26,470 nucleotides of DNA from SAR86 cluster bacterium (GTDB taxonomy: Bacteria > Pseudomonadota > Gammaproteobacteria > Pseudomonadales > Azotimanducaceae), in NCBI GenBank assembly GCA_013204195.1, contig JABMOJ010000494.1, positions 1-26,470 of the forward strand, written 5' to 3'. The stretch's first letter is position 1, and every line of letters starts with the position of its first letter. Shown in pieces: positions 17,086 to 25,589 of the stretch. A program made the translations under genes and the position numbers. The notes beneath the pieces are model-generated. The model saw nothing but the letters and a program-made list of their open reading frames with translations, was not told the origin of the DNA and did not search any database.

Positions 17086-18372
17086 ATGATTCAAACCTGC
17101 AAATATCTACTGGCCAGCGCAGCCCTGCTAACCTTAGCCGCCTGCGGGCCTGCCTCGACAGAGCCAAGCAACGTTGACCTGGCTAACGTCGACGCCACCG
17201 CCATCACCGCAGAGGCCATTCACGCACACGCGCTTGTGCTCGATGCCCATGCCGACATTGAAATACCGGGTAAAGAGTCTCGTTACGTTGGCACCGACGG
17301 TTTATCGAAAGTGGCGCCAGATAAAATGCGCGCCGGTGGCGTCGATGCCGTTGTGATGTCCGTGGCGGTAGGCCCCGGGCCACGAGACGCTGACGGCTAT
17401 GCCGTGGCGCGAGCGCTGGCCGATGAGAAGCTCAGCGCCGTGAAGGCACTGGTTGCCGACCCTGAGAACAACCTCGTGCTGGCGCGTTCGGCTGACGAGC
17501 TTGTGCAGGCCCACGCTGATGGCAAGGGCGCACTGATTCTTGGCTTGCAAAATGCTCGAATATTGGGCGCCGAAGTCTCGGCACTGGACGACTTCTATGC
17601 CGCAGGCGTCAGAGTGTTTGCGCTAACCCATATGGGACACAACGATTTTGCCGACTCTTCCAGACCGATCTATAACAGCGCAGTTGGCGCCCATGAAGTC
17701 GAAGCCGAGCATGGCGGCCTGTCTGAATTGGGTCGACTGGCTATCCAACGCATTAACGCACTGGGTGGCATCGTTGATATCTCCCAGCTGTCTAAAGCGG
17801 CAGCGTTGCAAGTTCTGGCCCTGTCAACGACACCCGTGATCGCCAGTCACTCGAACGTTTGGCATCTGTCTAATGTCAGCCGTAACTTGACTGATGAAGA
17901 GATAGACTTGATCGGTGAAAATGGCGGCGTGATTCATATCGCACCCTTCAGGGGCTATTTGTTCGACTCGTCGAACAAGGAACTGGATGGGCTGATTCGC
18001 GTAGCTCGTCAAGAAGCCGGCATTGAGGAAGACTACTACTACCCATTCGAACTGTATTGGGAGATAGACGATGCGGCTGTCCAGACGAAGTTCCTCAGCA
18101 CCGTCAGCGAACTGTTAGGCCCCGGCAGCATGGATGACGTGCTCAATCATATCGACTATGTGGCCCAGCGCATTGGCGTTGACCACGTAGGTATCGGCAC
18201 AGATTTTAATCATGGTAGCGGCATTACCGGTTTCGATGATGCCAGCGAAGCACTGAACGTGACCAAAGGACTGTTAGCCCGAGGCTACAGCCAACAAGAC
18301 ATTGAGAAGATTTGGGGCGGCAATTTTATTCGCGTATTTGCCGCTGCGGCAGAAGGCGCCCTATCGAAATGA
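17086..18372 (+). CDS. M19 (renal dipeptidase-like) lipoprotein
   Basis: This 428-residue protein begins with a lipoprotein signal (residues 1-20), with lipobox LAAC and C20 as the lipidated cysteine, so it is membrane-anchored in the envelope. The M19 amidohydrolase fold is shown by the HxD metal motif (LDAHADIE, H55 and D57), ALTHMGHNDFAD, VIASHSN (H255) and HVGIGTDFNHG. Compared with human DPEP1, the bridging-Glu position reads LGLQNAR (Q155) and the next His position reads VDISQLS (Q234). The classical family cleaves dipeptides with two zinc ions; these changes make the activity uncertain. GGAG at 17075-17078 sets the ATG. It is 54 bases after the esterase and may be co-transcribed with it. 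Confidence 0.88.
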   Translation: MIQTCKYLLASAALLTLAACGPASTEPSNVDLANVDATAITAEAIHAHALVLDAHADIEIPGKESRYVGTDGLSKVAPDKMRAGGVDAVVMSVAVGPGPRDADGYAVARALADEKLSAVKALVADPENNLVLARSADELVQAHADGKGALILGLQNARILGAEVSALDDFYAAGVRVFALTHMGHNDFADSSRPIYNSAVGAHEVEAEHGGLSELGRLAIQRINALGGIVDISQLSKAAALQVLALSTTPVIASHSNVWHLSNVSRNLTDEEIDLIGENGGVIHIAPFRGYLFDSSNKELDGLIRVARQEAGIEEDYYYPFELYWEIDDAAVQTKFLSTVSELLGPGSMDDVLNHIDYVAQRIGVDHVGIGTDFNHGSGITGFDDASEALNVTKGLLARGYSQQDIEKIWGGNFIRVFAAAAEGALSK

Positions 18373-18389
18373 GTAATCGATGAGCAATC

Positions 18390-18506
18390 GGGGTCAAGGG
18401 AGATTTGGGGTCGGGGTAAAAAAGAGATTTGGGGTCGGGGTAAAATACCGCTGCAAATCGCTTGCTCTGCGTTTACGCTGGAATTTTACCCCGACCCCAA
18501 ATCTCC
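18390..18506. repeat. REP-like element with tandemly duplicated arm, copy D
   Basis: Three direct units begin with GGGGTC at 18390, 18407 and 18431. The last two are near-identical copies of a 24-base unit containing GGGGTCGGGGTAAA, and the first is decayed. The inverted arm TTTTACCCCGACCCC begins at 18484. The outer arm (18399-18421) and the right arm (18484-18506) are perfect complements over 23 bases; the inner arm (from 18424) also fits over 22 bases. It lies between the convergent dipeptidase and P450 genes, so its transcript hairpin could also act as a two-way transcription stop. Confidence 0.85.
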
Positions 18507-18513
18507 AAGGTCT

Positions 18514-19875
18514 TTAGGGTACGGCCACTTTCACGGGCCTTTTGCCTCCGGGTCCATACAGGTTGACCTGTAAACTTGAGATGGCATGAACCAGTGCGTT
18601 GGGGGCGATTTTCTGCTTACCCGTCCAGTGGATGTTTGGAAATCGATCAAATATTCGCTCGAATGCCATACGCAATTGTAGTTTAGCAACTCGCGAACCC
18701 AGACACTTATGTACGCCATGTCCGAAGGCAATGTGCTTGTCGACGTTGTCTCGATGCATGTTGAAAGTATCCGGATCAGGAAAAATATTTGGGTCGCGAT
18801 TAGCCGCGCCGTACCAGAGCACCACTTTCTCATCCTTCGCGATGGCCTGACCATTTAACACAGTATCTTCTACTGCTGTTCGACGCATATGCATCACAGG
18901 CGACACCATCCGTAGCGCTTCTTCAGACATCTTCGGTATCAGTGACGGGTCGTCAAGAACCATTGCCCGCTGATCGGGGAACTCGGTCATCAAACGAATC
19001 GTACCTGACAGTGAGTTTCTGGAAGTGTCGTTGCCCGCAAAAATAATCAGAAGCCAGGAGCCATCAAGAAATTCCTGCGACAGCAACTCGCCATCCACTT
19101 GCGACTGGGCGATGACAGTTAACAGATCGTCTCGCGGATTCACACGCCGATCTGCCATCACCTGTTGACCGTAAGCAAACATCTCGCTCACCACTGTGTT
19201 GAATCGAAAGGGGAAAAGTGGCTCCGAAAAAAACGTCTGCCAAGGATTGGAAAGGAACTGGCTGGCCAGTTCCAGATGATGCATCCAGACTTTGACCTTG
19301 GGGCGGTCTTGCTCGTCAATACCCAGCATTTCGCAAAGGGTGAACAAAGGGACTTCCTCAGAAAACATCTTCACAAAATCAACAACAGGTCCCTTCTCTT
19401 CCATTTTATCGAGCAGTTCATCGATTTTTAGTCCCACTTTGTTTCGAAGCGTCTCCACATAGGCTGGGAAAAAGAACGCACTCTGCTGCGTTCGCATATC
19501 TCGATGCAAGGGTTCATCTAAGTTAATCAACGAGTTAAAGGCTGCCAGCATCAACTTCTCGGGACGCCACTGCTTTCGCTCTGGCACCCCCATGTTGATA
19601 CTGCCACGTTCTGACGAAAAGACACTGTGAGCGAGCTCAGCCGTCTTGATGTCATCGTATCTTGTAACGGACCAAAAGCCCGATAGTCCCTTGTCGGTGT
19701 TAGTCCACATCACGGGAGATTTTTCACGCATTGTCTTGTAACGATCAAAGGGATGGCCTGCAGTCCAGGCAGAGGGATTCGCGAAATTATAACCATCGAA
19801 AGTTGGATAGATGGCCGGGCTTGTTGGAAACTTTTGCCCCGAATCGATTAAAATATTGTCGCTGATCAGTTTCAA
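18514..19875 (-). CDS. Cytochrome P450 (second, distinct family)
   Basis: This 453-residue soluble P450 has the I-helix motif AGNDTSRNS (280-288), an ExxR segment in EEALRMVSP, and the haem loop FGHGVHKCLGSRVAKLQLR with C391. It shares the HMRRTA and NRDP strings with other bacterial class I P450s of the CYP124/CYP125/CYP142-like range, but I cannot assign its family. Start is TTG at 19875, supported by GGGAG 7 bases upstream. It is the last gene of the leftward set (MATE, LLM, FAD monooxygenase, SDR, Dabb, P450), with REP-like repeats on both sides (ending 18506, starting 19953). No ferredoxin partner is encoded nearby. Substrate unknown; sterol or fatty-chain hydroxylation would be typical. 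Confidence 0.9.
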   Translation of the reverse strand: MKLISDNILIDSGQKFPTSPAIYPTFDGYNFANPSAWTAGHPFDRYKTMREKSPVMWTNTDKGLSGFWSVTRYDDIKTAELAHSVFSSERGSINMGVPERKQWRPEKLMLAAFNSLINLDEPLHRDMRTQQSAFFFPAYVETLRNKVGLKIDELLDKMEEKGPVVDFVKMFSEEVPLFTLCEMLGIDEQDRPKVKVWMHHLELASQFLSNPWQTFFSEPLFPFRFNTVVSEMFAYGQQVMADRRVNPRDDLLTVIAQSQVDGELLSQEFLDGSWLLIIFAGNDTSRNSLSGTIRLMTEFPDQRAMVLDDPSLIPKMSEEALRMVSPVMHMRRTAVEDTVLNGQAIAKDEKVVLWYGAANRDPNIFPDPDTFNMHRDNVDKHIAFGHGVHKCLGSRVAKLQLRMAFERIFDRFPNIHWTGKQKIAPNALVHAISSLQVNLYGPGGKRPVKVAVP

Positions 19876-19952
19876 ACTATCACTCCCGATTGTTGGGGCA
19901 CTAATATCATCGAATCGGCGCCATCATGCAAGGCAGCCCGCTTTTTCGCTAC

Positions 19953-20002
19953 AATTTTACCCCGCCCCCAAATCACGCAATTTTACCCCGACCCCAAAAA
20001 TC
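19953..20002. repeat. REP-like direct pair, copy E
   Basis: AATTTTACCCCGCCCCCAAA (from 19953) and AATTTTACCCCGACCCCAAA (from 19979) are direct copies 26 bases apart, differing by one base in the core. They are in the same orientation as the right arm of the element at 18390-18506. The second copy lies inside the end of the Dabb coding sequence. Confidence 0.75.
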
Positions 20003-20278
20003 TAGGGAGCCGACGTTGGCGACTTGGGGGCTGTTAAATTGCGCGGCAGCCTGGTGTTCAGTGTGCTGTTGATAACTGCGCAAAGCCGCAATGGATTCAA
20101 ACTGCATGATGAGCATCAGGTCCCAGCTGCGCTCATCGTGGAGTACGTCGTGGCCGATTTCAAGCTGCTGAATTTCGGCGATGCTGGCCGGCAGCGCGAG
20201 CATCTTTTGACAAAATGCCTGTATGTGCTCGGCCGGCGTATCCGGTTGATATTTGATAAAAACATAGTGGTGCAACAT
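19973..20278 (-). CDS. Dabb-family (stress-responsive alpha-beta barrel) protein
   Basis: This 101-residue protein (ATG at 20278; a TTG one codon upstream is possible) begins MLHHYVFIKYQP and has the ferredoxin-like pattern of Dabb domains. It continues with IAEIQQLEIGHDV, SWDLMLIMQFES and the YQQHTEHQ region near the expected active pocket. Dabb proteins form small dimers; some are cyclases, others have unknown roles. AGGT at about 20287-20290 may be its ribosome site. The final residues DFWGRGKIA are encoded by the REP-like repeat that starts at 19979, so the natural C-terminus has been replaced or extended. It sits 30 bases downstream of the SDR gene and is probably co-transcribed. Confidence 0.8.
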   Translation of the reverse strand: MLHHYVFIKYQPDTPAEHIQAFCQKMLALPASIAEIQQLEIGHDVLHDERSWDLMLIMQFESIAALRSYQQHTEHQAAAQFNSPQVANVGSLDFWGRGKIA

Positions 20279-20308
20279 CAATGCTACCTGTTGAGGTTGA
20301 GCCTTCCA

Positions 20309-21163
20309 TCAAATGAGATTGATAGGTGACGGGTTCGTGCCGGTGGTGATGTTATTCGCTCGAGTCAGGATCATCGGGTTAAACACATCGTGGGTTTGGA
20401 TATAGAGTTGATTGGCGCGAATGCCAGCGAACACGATTTCTGCCAACTGCTCTGGTTTCATCCCCTCTTTGAGTGCGGCGGCGAAGGCGGCCCTTCCCGC
20501 TTCTTGCTCTTGAGTCAGCGCCGCGGGGACTTCATCGTTAATGAGCGACGCTGGTCGATTACGGCCGCTGTCCATGATGCGCGTATCGATCAAACCCGGG
20601 CACAGCACAGAGGCACCGATTTTCAGATTCTGGGCTTCCAGATCGCGATACAGTATCTCAGTCAAGGCGACAACGCCGTGTTTGGTGACCGCGTAGCCAG
20701 CATTGGTACTGGCACCGAGCAGACCGGCTACTGAAGCAGTATTAACAATGTGACATTGTGTATCTTGGGCGATCATTTGCGGCACGAACACCCGCAAGCC
20801 ATGAATCACACTCCAGAGATTCACGCCCAACACCCATTCCCAATCCTTCTCGGTGCTGTCCCAAGCATTGCCACCACCGCCGACACCCGCGTTGTTAAAC
20901 AGCAAATGTACCGCGCCAAAATTATCCACCGCTTGCTGCTTTAAGTTCTCAATCTCATCCAGTATGGCCACGTTAGTCTTGACCGGCAGAATGGCATTCT
21001 GACCCGCTGCCTGTAACTCTTTCACTGCCTGCTGCAAGGCTTTCTCTTCGATGTCAGCCATGACCACCTGCATGCCCTCCGCCAGACACTTCTCGGTCAG
21101 TGCTCGTCCGATACCGCTGGCGGCACCAGTGATGACAGCCACTTTGCCGGTAAAATCTTGCAT
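20309..21163 (-). CDS. Short-chain dehydrogenase/reductase
   Basis: This 284-residue classical SDR has the cofactor motif TGAASGIG (12-19), the NNAG motif (90-93), catalytic S144, and YxxxK as Y157-K161 (YAVTKHG). D37 in MADIEE at the end of strand 2 suggests NAD(H) preference. Such enzymes interconvert alcohols and ketones, so it could oxidise a hydroxyl installed by one of the P450s to a ketone. GAGG lies about 8 bases before the ATG, and the gene is 59 bases downstream of the FAD monooxygenase, suggesting one operon. The exact substrate is unknown. Confidence 0.92.
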   Translation of the reverse strand: MQDFTGKVAVITGAASGIGRALTEKCLAEGMQVVMADIEEKALQQAVKELQAAGQNAILPVKTNVAILDEIENLKQQAVDNFGAVHLLFNNAGVGGGGNAWDSTEKDWEWVLGVNLWSVIHGLRVFVPQMIAQDTQCHIVNTASVAGLLGASTNAGYAVTKHGVVALTEILYRDLEAQNLKIGASVLCPGLIDTRIMDSGRNRPASLINDEVPAALTQEQEAGRAAFAAALKEGMKPEQLAEIVFAGIRANQLYIQTHDVFNPMILTRANNITTGTNPSPINLI

Positions 21164-21222
21164 ATTAAATCCTCTAGATAATGATAAAAAATAAACTCAC
21201 CGAGCTAGGTAGCAGGGTGTAA

Positions 21223-22518
21223 TCAGGTCCTGTCGGGCGCCAAAATTTCCGGCGCGGCATTCAATGCCTCGATGGCAAAACCGGCGGCGGCCTTATATTG
21301 GGCCATCATTGCCTGGCGCTCTACCTTGGGAAAGACGTCCTCGATATTATCAAACAAACCACCGCAGCGTTTGTCTAACTCGTTTAAAATGGCGAACGGC
21401 CCGGCACCACGGTTGCGCAGAACAACCGCAGAGATGCTCTCGCACAGTTGTTCATTGAACGCCGCCAACGCCTTGGCATTGATGCCGTACTCAGCGATTG
21501 CCGCACCCAACACCCGTGCATCAACAATCGCCTGACTGGCACCGTTAGAGCCCGTAGGATACATGACATGAGCGGCGTCACCCAACAGCACCACATGGTT
21601 ATCTACCCAGGTTGGTACTGGGTCGCGGTCAATCATGGGGTATTCATAGACGTCTTGGGCGCCCCTCAGCATGGCTTGAATATCCACCCAGGCGTAATTC
21701 CAGTCTTCAAAGTGATGAATAAAATCTGCTAGCTCAGCCTGCTTGTTCCAGTCGCCCTGGGTCCACCCTTGCGCGTTGTCCATGGTGACTTCAGCAATCC
21801 AGTTGATCAATGCCAAGCCGGTTGTCGGATCAGCCGGCGAGATCGGATAAAACACGATGCGTTGCCGATGGGTGCCTAACCCCACGAAGGAGGCGCCGGA
21901 GCGAATGGGCACCCCCTGGGTTGTGCCGCGCCACATCACAGCACCACCCCAATGGATCGGTGGTTGCTGCGGATGCATCTGGGCCCTGATCGTTGAATGT
22001 AAACCGTCAGCGGCGATTAGCAGCGAACCCGCTACTTCCAGTGTCTCGCCCGTTGTGGTGCTCACTGAGACCATGACACCGGCATCCGTGTTCTGATAAC
22101 CCGTGACCTTATGCCCGGTTTTGATTGAATCTGCCCCCAGGCGTTCCAATACGGTTCGGTACAACAGCATCTGTAATTCACCACGGTGTACCGCATACTG
22201 GGGCCAGTGATAGCCGGCCGCCAGTCCCCGAGGTTCGGCATAGACATCTTTGCCGTTTAAGCCAACTAACGCCCACTCCTGCACTTGCAAGCCAATGCTG
22301 TCCAACACTTCAGCGCCCAGTCCGAGGGCATAAAGCTCACGCACGGCGTTTGGCTGAATATTAATCCCCACGCCCAACGCTTTCACCGTTGCCACTGACT
22401 CAAACACCAGGCACGGCACGCCAATTTGATGCAATGTCAGCGCCAAACTCAAACCGCCAATACCGCCACCAGCGATGATGACGGGGCCCTGGCTAGCCGT
22501 TGTATTATTTGAATTCAT
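21223..22518 (-). CDS. FAD-dependent aromatic-hydroxylase-type monooxygenase
   Basis: This 431-residue class A flavoprotein monooxygenase resembles salicylate and 3-hydroxybenzoate 6-hydroxylases. It shows the FAD motif IIAGGGIGGLSLAL (14-27), the DG motif in IAADGLHSTIR and the GD motif in LLGDAAHVMYPTGSNGASQA. Family members use NAD(P)H to hydroxylate phenolic rings, so it implies an aromatic or enol intermediate. The ATG has no strong ribosome site. A 171-base gap with tandem 13-base repeats separates it from the LLM gene upstream, so it could have its own promoter. The order with the SDR and Dabb genes suggests a shared pathway. Confidence 0.9.
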   Translation of the reverse strand: MNSNNTTASQGPVIIAGGGIGGLSLALTLHQIGVPCLVFESVATVKALGVGINIQPNAVRELYALGLGAEVLDSIGLQVQEWALVGLNGKDVYAEPRGLAAGYHWPQYAVHRGELQMLLYRTVLERLGADSIKTGHKVTGYQNTDAGVMVSVSTTTGETLEVAGSLLIAADGLHSTIRAQMHPQQPPIHWGGAVMWRGTTQGVPIRSGASFVGLGTHRQRIVFYPISPADPTTGLALINWIAEVTMDNAQGWTQGDWNKQAELADFIHHFEDWNYAWVDIQAMLRGAQDVYEYPMIDRDPVPTWVDNHVVLLGDAAHVMYPTGSNGASQAIVDARVLGAAIAEYGINAKALAAFNEQLCESISAVVLRNRGAGPFAILNELDKRCGGLFDNIEDVFPKVERQAMMAQYKAAAGFAIEALNAAPEILAPDRT

Positions 22519-22634
22519 GGTGTGGTTTAAGCCTGATGCATTGATGGTCGGTTCGAGTATCGCTTACCCCTCACAGGGATACAATCTAGACGCCCACCGA
22601 TCAAACCGATGGCACTGGGTTATACTTTCCAATG

Positions 22635-22673
22635 TCTACCAACTGTGTCTGCCAACTGTGTCTGCCAACAGCG
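22635..22673 (-). repeat. Three tandem 13-base units upstream of the FAD monooxygenase
   Basis: TCTACCAACTGTG, TCTGCCAACTGTG and TCTGCCAACAGCG follow each other without gaps, in the non-coding interval 117 bases before the monooxygenase start (which reads leftwards). The first two differ by one base; the third diverges at its end. Tandem sites of this size can be regulator-binding iterons or simple slippage products. Confidence 0.55.
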
Positions 22674-22689
22674 TTGTTTGATCTAGCCG

Positions 22690-23745
22690 TTATAGGGCCT
22701 GAAAAACTTTCGCCCAGTCTTCAAGAGCAGCCTCATGGTTGTGCACTAATTGAACCGTGAGTTGTGTATAACCGGCATCGCGCAAGCCCCGCAGTCGGGT
22801 CACCAGCTCATCATGCTCCCCACTCATCGTGGTGTTCTGCACCAACTGGGGCGTGATATGGGTTTCCTCTGGACGCACATACATCAGATGCCCACGATGA
22901 TTACTCAAATAGCGAGCCGTCGCCGGCACGTATTGGTCATGGACTTGCAGGTATTCATCAAGCAGGTCACGTAAAGGCCCGGGCTTGATACCCTTGCCCC
23001 CCATACCACCGACCTCATCGGCCAGATTATGAAAAGTCACCGCCGTCAAAGGCCCGCCTTGGGCCATCAGCCGCGCATTGTCAGTTTCGAGATCGCCGCT
23101 GAGCACTGCACCGAGGAAGAACAGGTTAGCAGACAGCTTTTCAAGGGGGCGAGCGCTATGGGTCCAGATTGTCTGCATTTCCTTCAAGGCCTGAAGCGCG
23201 CCCATGGAACCGAAGTTCAACCAACCCGCATCCAGATCAGCGGTGAGCTGCTTAGCCTTGGGGCCGAAGGCAGAGACCCAAACTGGCACTTCGTCATCAA
23301 CGTTGATCAACTGCAAACCCGGATCCAGAAACTGTACCTGATGGGCCTGCCCTTCCATCTCCAACTCGATCATCTCGCCACGCAATAACTGTCGCACAGC
23401 TTCGATATACCGCCGCATTTTTTTCAGCGACATGGCGCCCAGACCCATGGTCCGACGAGCCGTAAAACCCGTGCCGACACCAAAATCAATCCTGCCAGGC
23501 GCAATTTTATTCAACGATGCGAAGGCATTGGCGGCAACCGGCTCGATCCTGTTGCTTGGCACCAGCACACCGGTACCGAGGCGAATGCGACTGGTTTCGT
23601 GAGCCGCCAGCGCCATGCAGATAAACACATCGGGATTGAGCATCTGGGTGTCATAGAACCAGGCGCTGTGAAACCCCAATTCTTCGGCCCGTTTAGCCCA
23701 GCGCCAGGAGTCCACTTCGGAAGCAAATGCTACGGAATATTGCAT
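22690..23745 (-). CDS. LLM-class (luciferase-like) flavin-dependent oxidoreductase
   Basis: I start this gene at ATG 23745 (351 residues), because the family begins with MQYSVAFAS and a GAGAG-type ribosome site precedes it; an upstream in-frame start at 23838 would add 31 unlike residues. It has the TIM-barrel signatures of bacterial luciferase-like proteins: AEELGFHSAWFYDTQM, RIRLGTGVLVPSNR and GRIDFGVGTGFTARRTMG, near the Mer-like group. Members use reduced FMN or F420 for oxygenation or reduction. Without a flavin reductase or F420 gene nearby, the cofactor is undecided. Its neighbours suggest a part in the same oxidative route. Confidence 0.88.
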   Translation of the reverse strand: MQYSVAFASEVDSWRWAKRAEELGFHSAWFYDTQMLNPDVFICMALAAHETSRIRLGTGVLVPSNRIEPVAANAFASLNKIAPGRIDFGVGTGFTARRTMGLGAMSLKKMRRYIEAVRQLLRGEMIELEMEGQAHQVQFLDPGLQLINVDDEVPVWVSAFGPKAKQLTADLDAGWLNFGSMGALQALKEMQTIWTHSARPLEKLSANLFFLGAVLSGDLETDNARLMAQGGPLTAVTFHNLADEVGGMGGKGIKPGPLRDLLDEYLQVHDQYVPATARYLSNHRGHLMYVRPEETHITPQLVQNTTMSGEHDELVTRLRGLRDAGYTQLTVQLVHNHEAALEDWAKVFQAL

Positions 23746-23948
23746 TTTATATCTCTCGGTCAGCAATTGAAAAAGTTTGTTCCGGCCAAGCCTGCCAGCC
23801 AAATCAGTAAGCAATGTCAGCCAGCTAAACCCGCACACCTATCATCATGCCAGGACGCATCAACCAGCTTAGCAGCGAGCCGACGCTTATGTCATGCATG
23901 AGCGCTGCCGATGCGGGCGGTCTTGATCCTGTCATCTGCACAGGACCA

Positions 23949-25343
23949 CTAGTGCTCTGCCATCACTCTCGCTATCGCCGCCTCAGAACGCCAGACAGGC
24001 CCGCTGAGGCGCCACAGATAGGCCGCGGCAACACTGAGCACCGCAACGACGAACACTCCCCAGGATACCAGCGGACCCAACGCCCAGACCTTGATCACCA
24101 GAAACTGTGCCAACAGCATCAGCCAGTGCAAGCCTACGGACATCCACATCAGCCAGCGAGTATCGCCAGCACCACGTAACACCCCGCTGGATACCAGGAT
24201 AAGCGCGTCGGCCATCACGTAGGTCGCGAGTCCCAGCATCATCATCGACGCCAGGTCCATTATCGCTGCATCGTCACTACTGCCAATCAAAAACATCGAC
24301 ACCAGTGGCCCGCGTTGAATGACGAACAACAGTGCCAACATCCCCGAATAGGACAACCCCAGCAGGAAGCCGCTCATGATGACCTGGCGCGTCTTATCCA
24401 TATTGCCTTCGCCGATAAACCGCCCAATCAGGCTGATAATGGCCACATTCAGACCGATCATCGGCACAAAGGCGACGATATCCCAGTTGAACACAATCGC
24501 CGCCGATGCCGCCTCCGGTACACCGTAAGATTGGAACATCAGCAGAAATAGATTAAACGCCGCCACGTTGAGGAACATTTCGACCCCCGATGGCACGCCC
24601 AGGCGCAGATACCGCCGCAAGATACCCAGATCAACCACAAATGACGCCAGCACGGCAAAGCGCCGGCGATGTTCACGCCCCAGATAGAACAGCATAAAAA
24701 TGGCGACGCTAAACAAGGTGCTGATGATCGTACCCCAGGCTGCGCCAGCAATGCCCAGTGCCGGTAAGCCCCAGGCACCAAACACCAAGCCATAGGTCAG
24801 GGGCAGATTGACTAGGATGCCGAGGGTATCGGCTATCATGACCACCCGCGTTTGACCGATGCCAGCGAAATAGGATCCCAGACAGGTCTTGATTAGACTG
24901 ATGGCAGAGCCCCAGATCAGAATATAAAAGTAGGTCTTCTCCAGCGCCACCAGCTCTGGCCCGTGGCCCATCCAGGCGAACATATCACCAACGAATAGGC
25001 CGATCAGCAGCAAAGCCGGCACAAACACCAGACACATGAGCAGTCCCTGAGTCAGCACTCGCGGACACTTGGCTAACTCCCGTGCACCGTAATATTGAGC
25101 CACCATGGCGTTGCCATAAGACAGCACCCCGATAAACAGCGACATGCAGAAGAACGACGCGACCCCGCCCCCTAAGGACGCCGCCAGATGCGTGGGGCTC
25201 ACCAACGACATGAAATAGCGGTCAGTGAAAATCATCAACGCAAAAGCACCCTGGGAAATCACCATCGGGTAAGCCAGGGCGAGCAGTTCACGCAGGATGT
25301 GCTTGTCGAGTTGTAGTAGTGAATTCAATTTGAGTGATGACAT
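23949..25343 (-). CDS. MATE family efflux transporter
   Basis: This 464-residue integral membrane protein has about 12 hydrophobic segments arranged as two related halves, as in NorM/DinF-type transporters. It carries family-like stretches such as ALAYPMVISQGAFALMIFTDR near the N-terminus (in two halves), VAQYYGAREL after the second helix and FIGEGNMDK in the second half. MATE proteins export cationic drugs or metabolites by sodium or proton antiport. No clear ribosome site precedes the ATG. It is first in the leftward gene series, 203 bases before the LLM gene, and divergent from the symporter. It may remove a toxic substrate or intermediate. Confidence 0.9.
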   Translation of the reverse strand: MSSLKLNSLLQLDKHILRELLALAYPMVISQGAFALMIFTDRYFMSLVSPTHLAASLGGGVASFFCMSLFIGVLSYGNAMVAQYYGARELAKCPRVLTQGLLMCLVFVPALLLIGLFVGDMFAWMGHGPELVALEKTYFYILIWGSAISLIKTCLGSYFAGIGQTRVVMIADTLGILVNLPLTYGLVFGAWGLPALGIAGAAWGTIISTLFSVAIFMLFYLGREHRRRFAVLASFVVDLGILRRYLRLGVPSGVEMFLNVAAFNLFLLMFQSYGVPEAASAAIVFNWDIVAFVPMIGLNVAIISLIGRFIGEGNMDKTRQVIMSGFLLGLSYSGMLALLFVIQRGPLVSMFLIGSSDDAAIMDLASMMMLGLATYVMADALILVSSGVLRGAGDTRWLMWMSVGLHWLMLLAQFLVIKVWALGPLVSWGVFVVAVLSVAAAYLWRLSGPVWRSEAAIARVMAEH

Positions 25344-25572
25344 GGTTTATAGAGTGTTGAGGCGCATTAGTGATCGAATACGCACCAAATCAGCGATGGG
25401 TTCGGCTGGCAGTATAGACGCTTTCGAGACCTTATGCAGACTCCGCGCCAGCTGACGCCTGCGATGGCGCACCGCCCTGTGATCCCTCGCTGTGTGCCAG
25501 ACATGCAGGCATTCGTGTTTTGTGCCTGTGGTGCAAAGCTATGAATCTAGGGATTGTTTTATGCCACTCAAA

Positions 25573-25589
25573 CCTTATAGTCCATAAGG
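25573..25589. promoter_or_regulatory. Small inverted repeat between divergent transporters
   Basis: CCTTAT (25573-25578) and ATAAGG (25584-25589) are 5 bases apart, 44 bases before the symporter start. This is the only structure I can point to in the 289-base gap (25344-25632) between the divergent MATE and symporter genes, which should hold both promoters. Confidence 0.25.

Noticed and set aside
18390..18506. Possible mini CRISPR array from the direct repeats
   Set aside because: The units are 24 bases apart with almost no unique spacer, an inverted arm follows, and there are no cas genes. The structure is a palindromic repeat element.
23927..23945. Hairpin after the MATE gene considered as a terminator
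   Set aside because: The stem is 6 bp and no T run follows in the direction of transcription.
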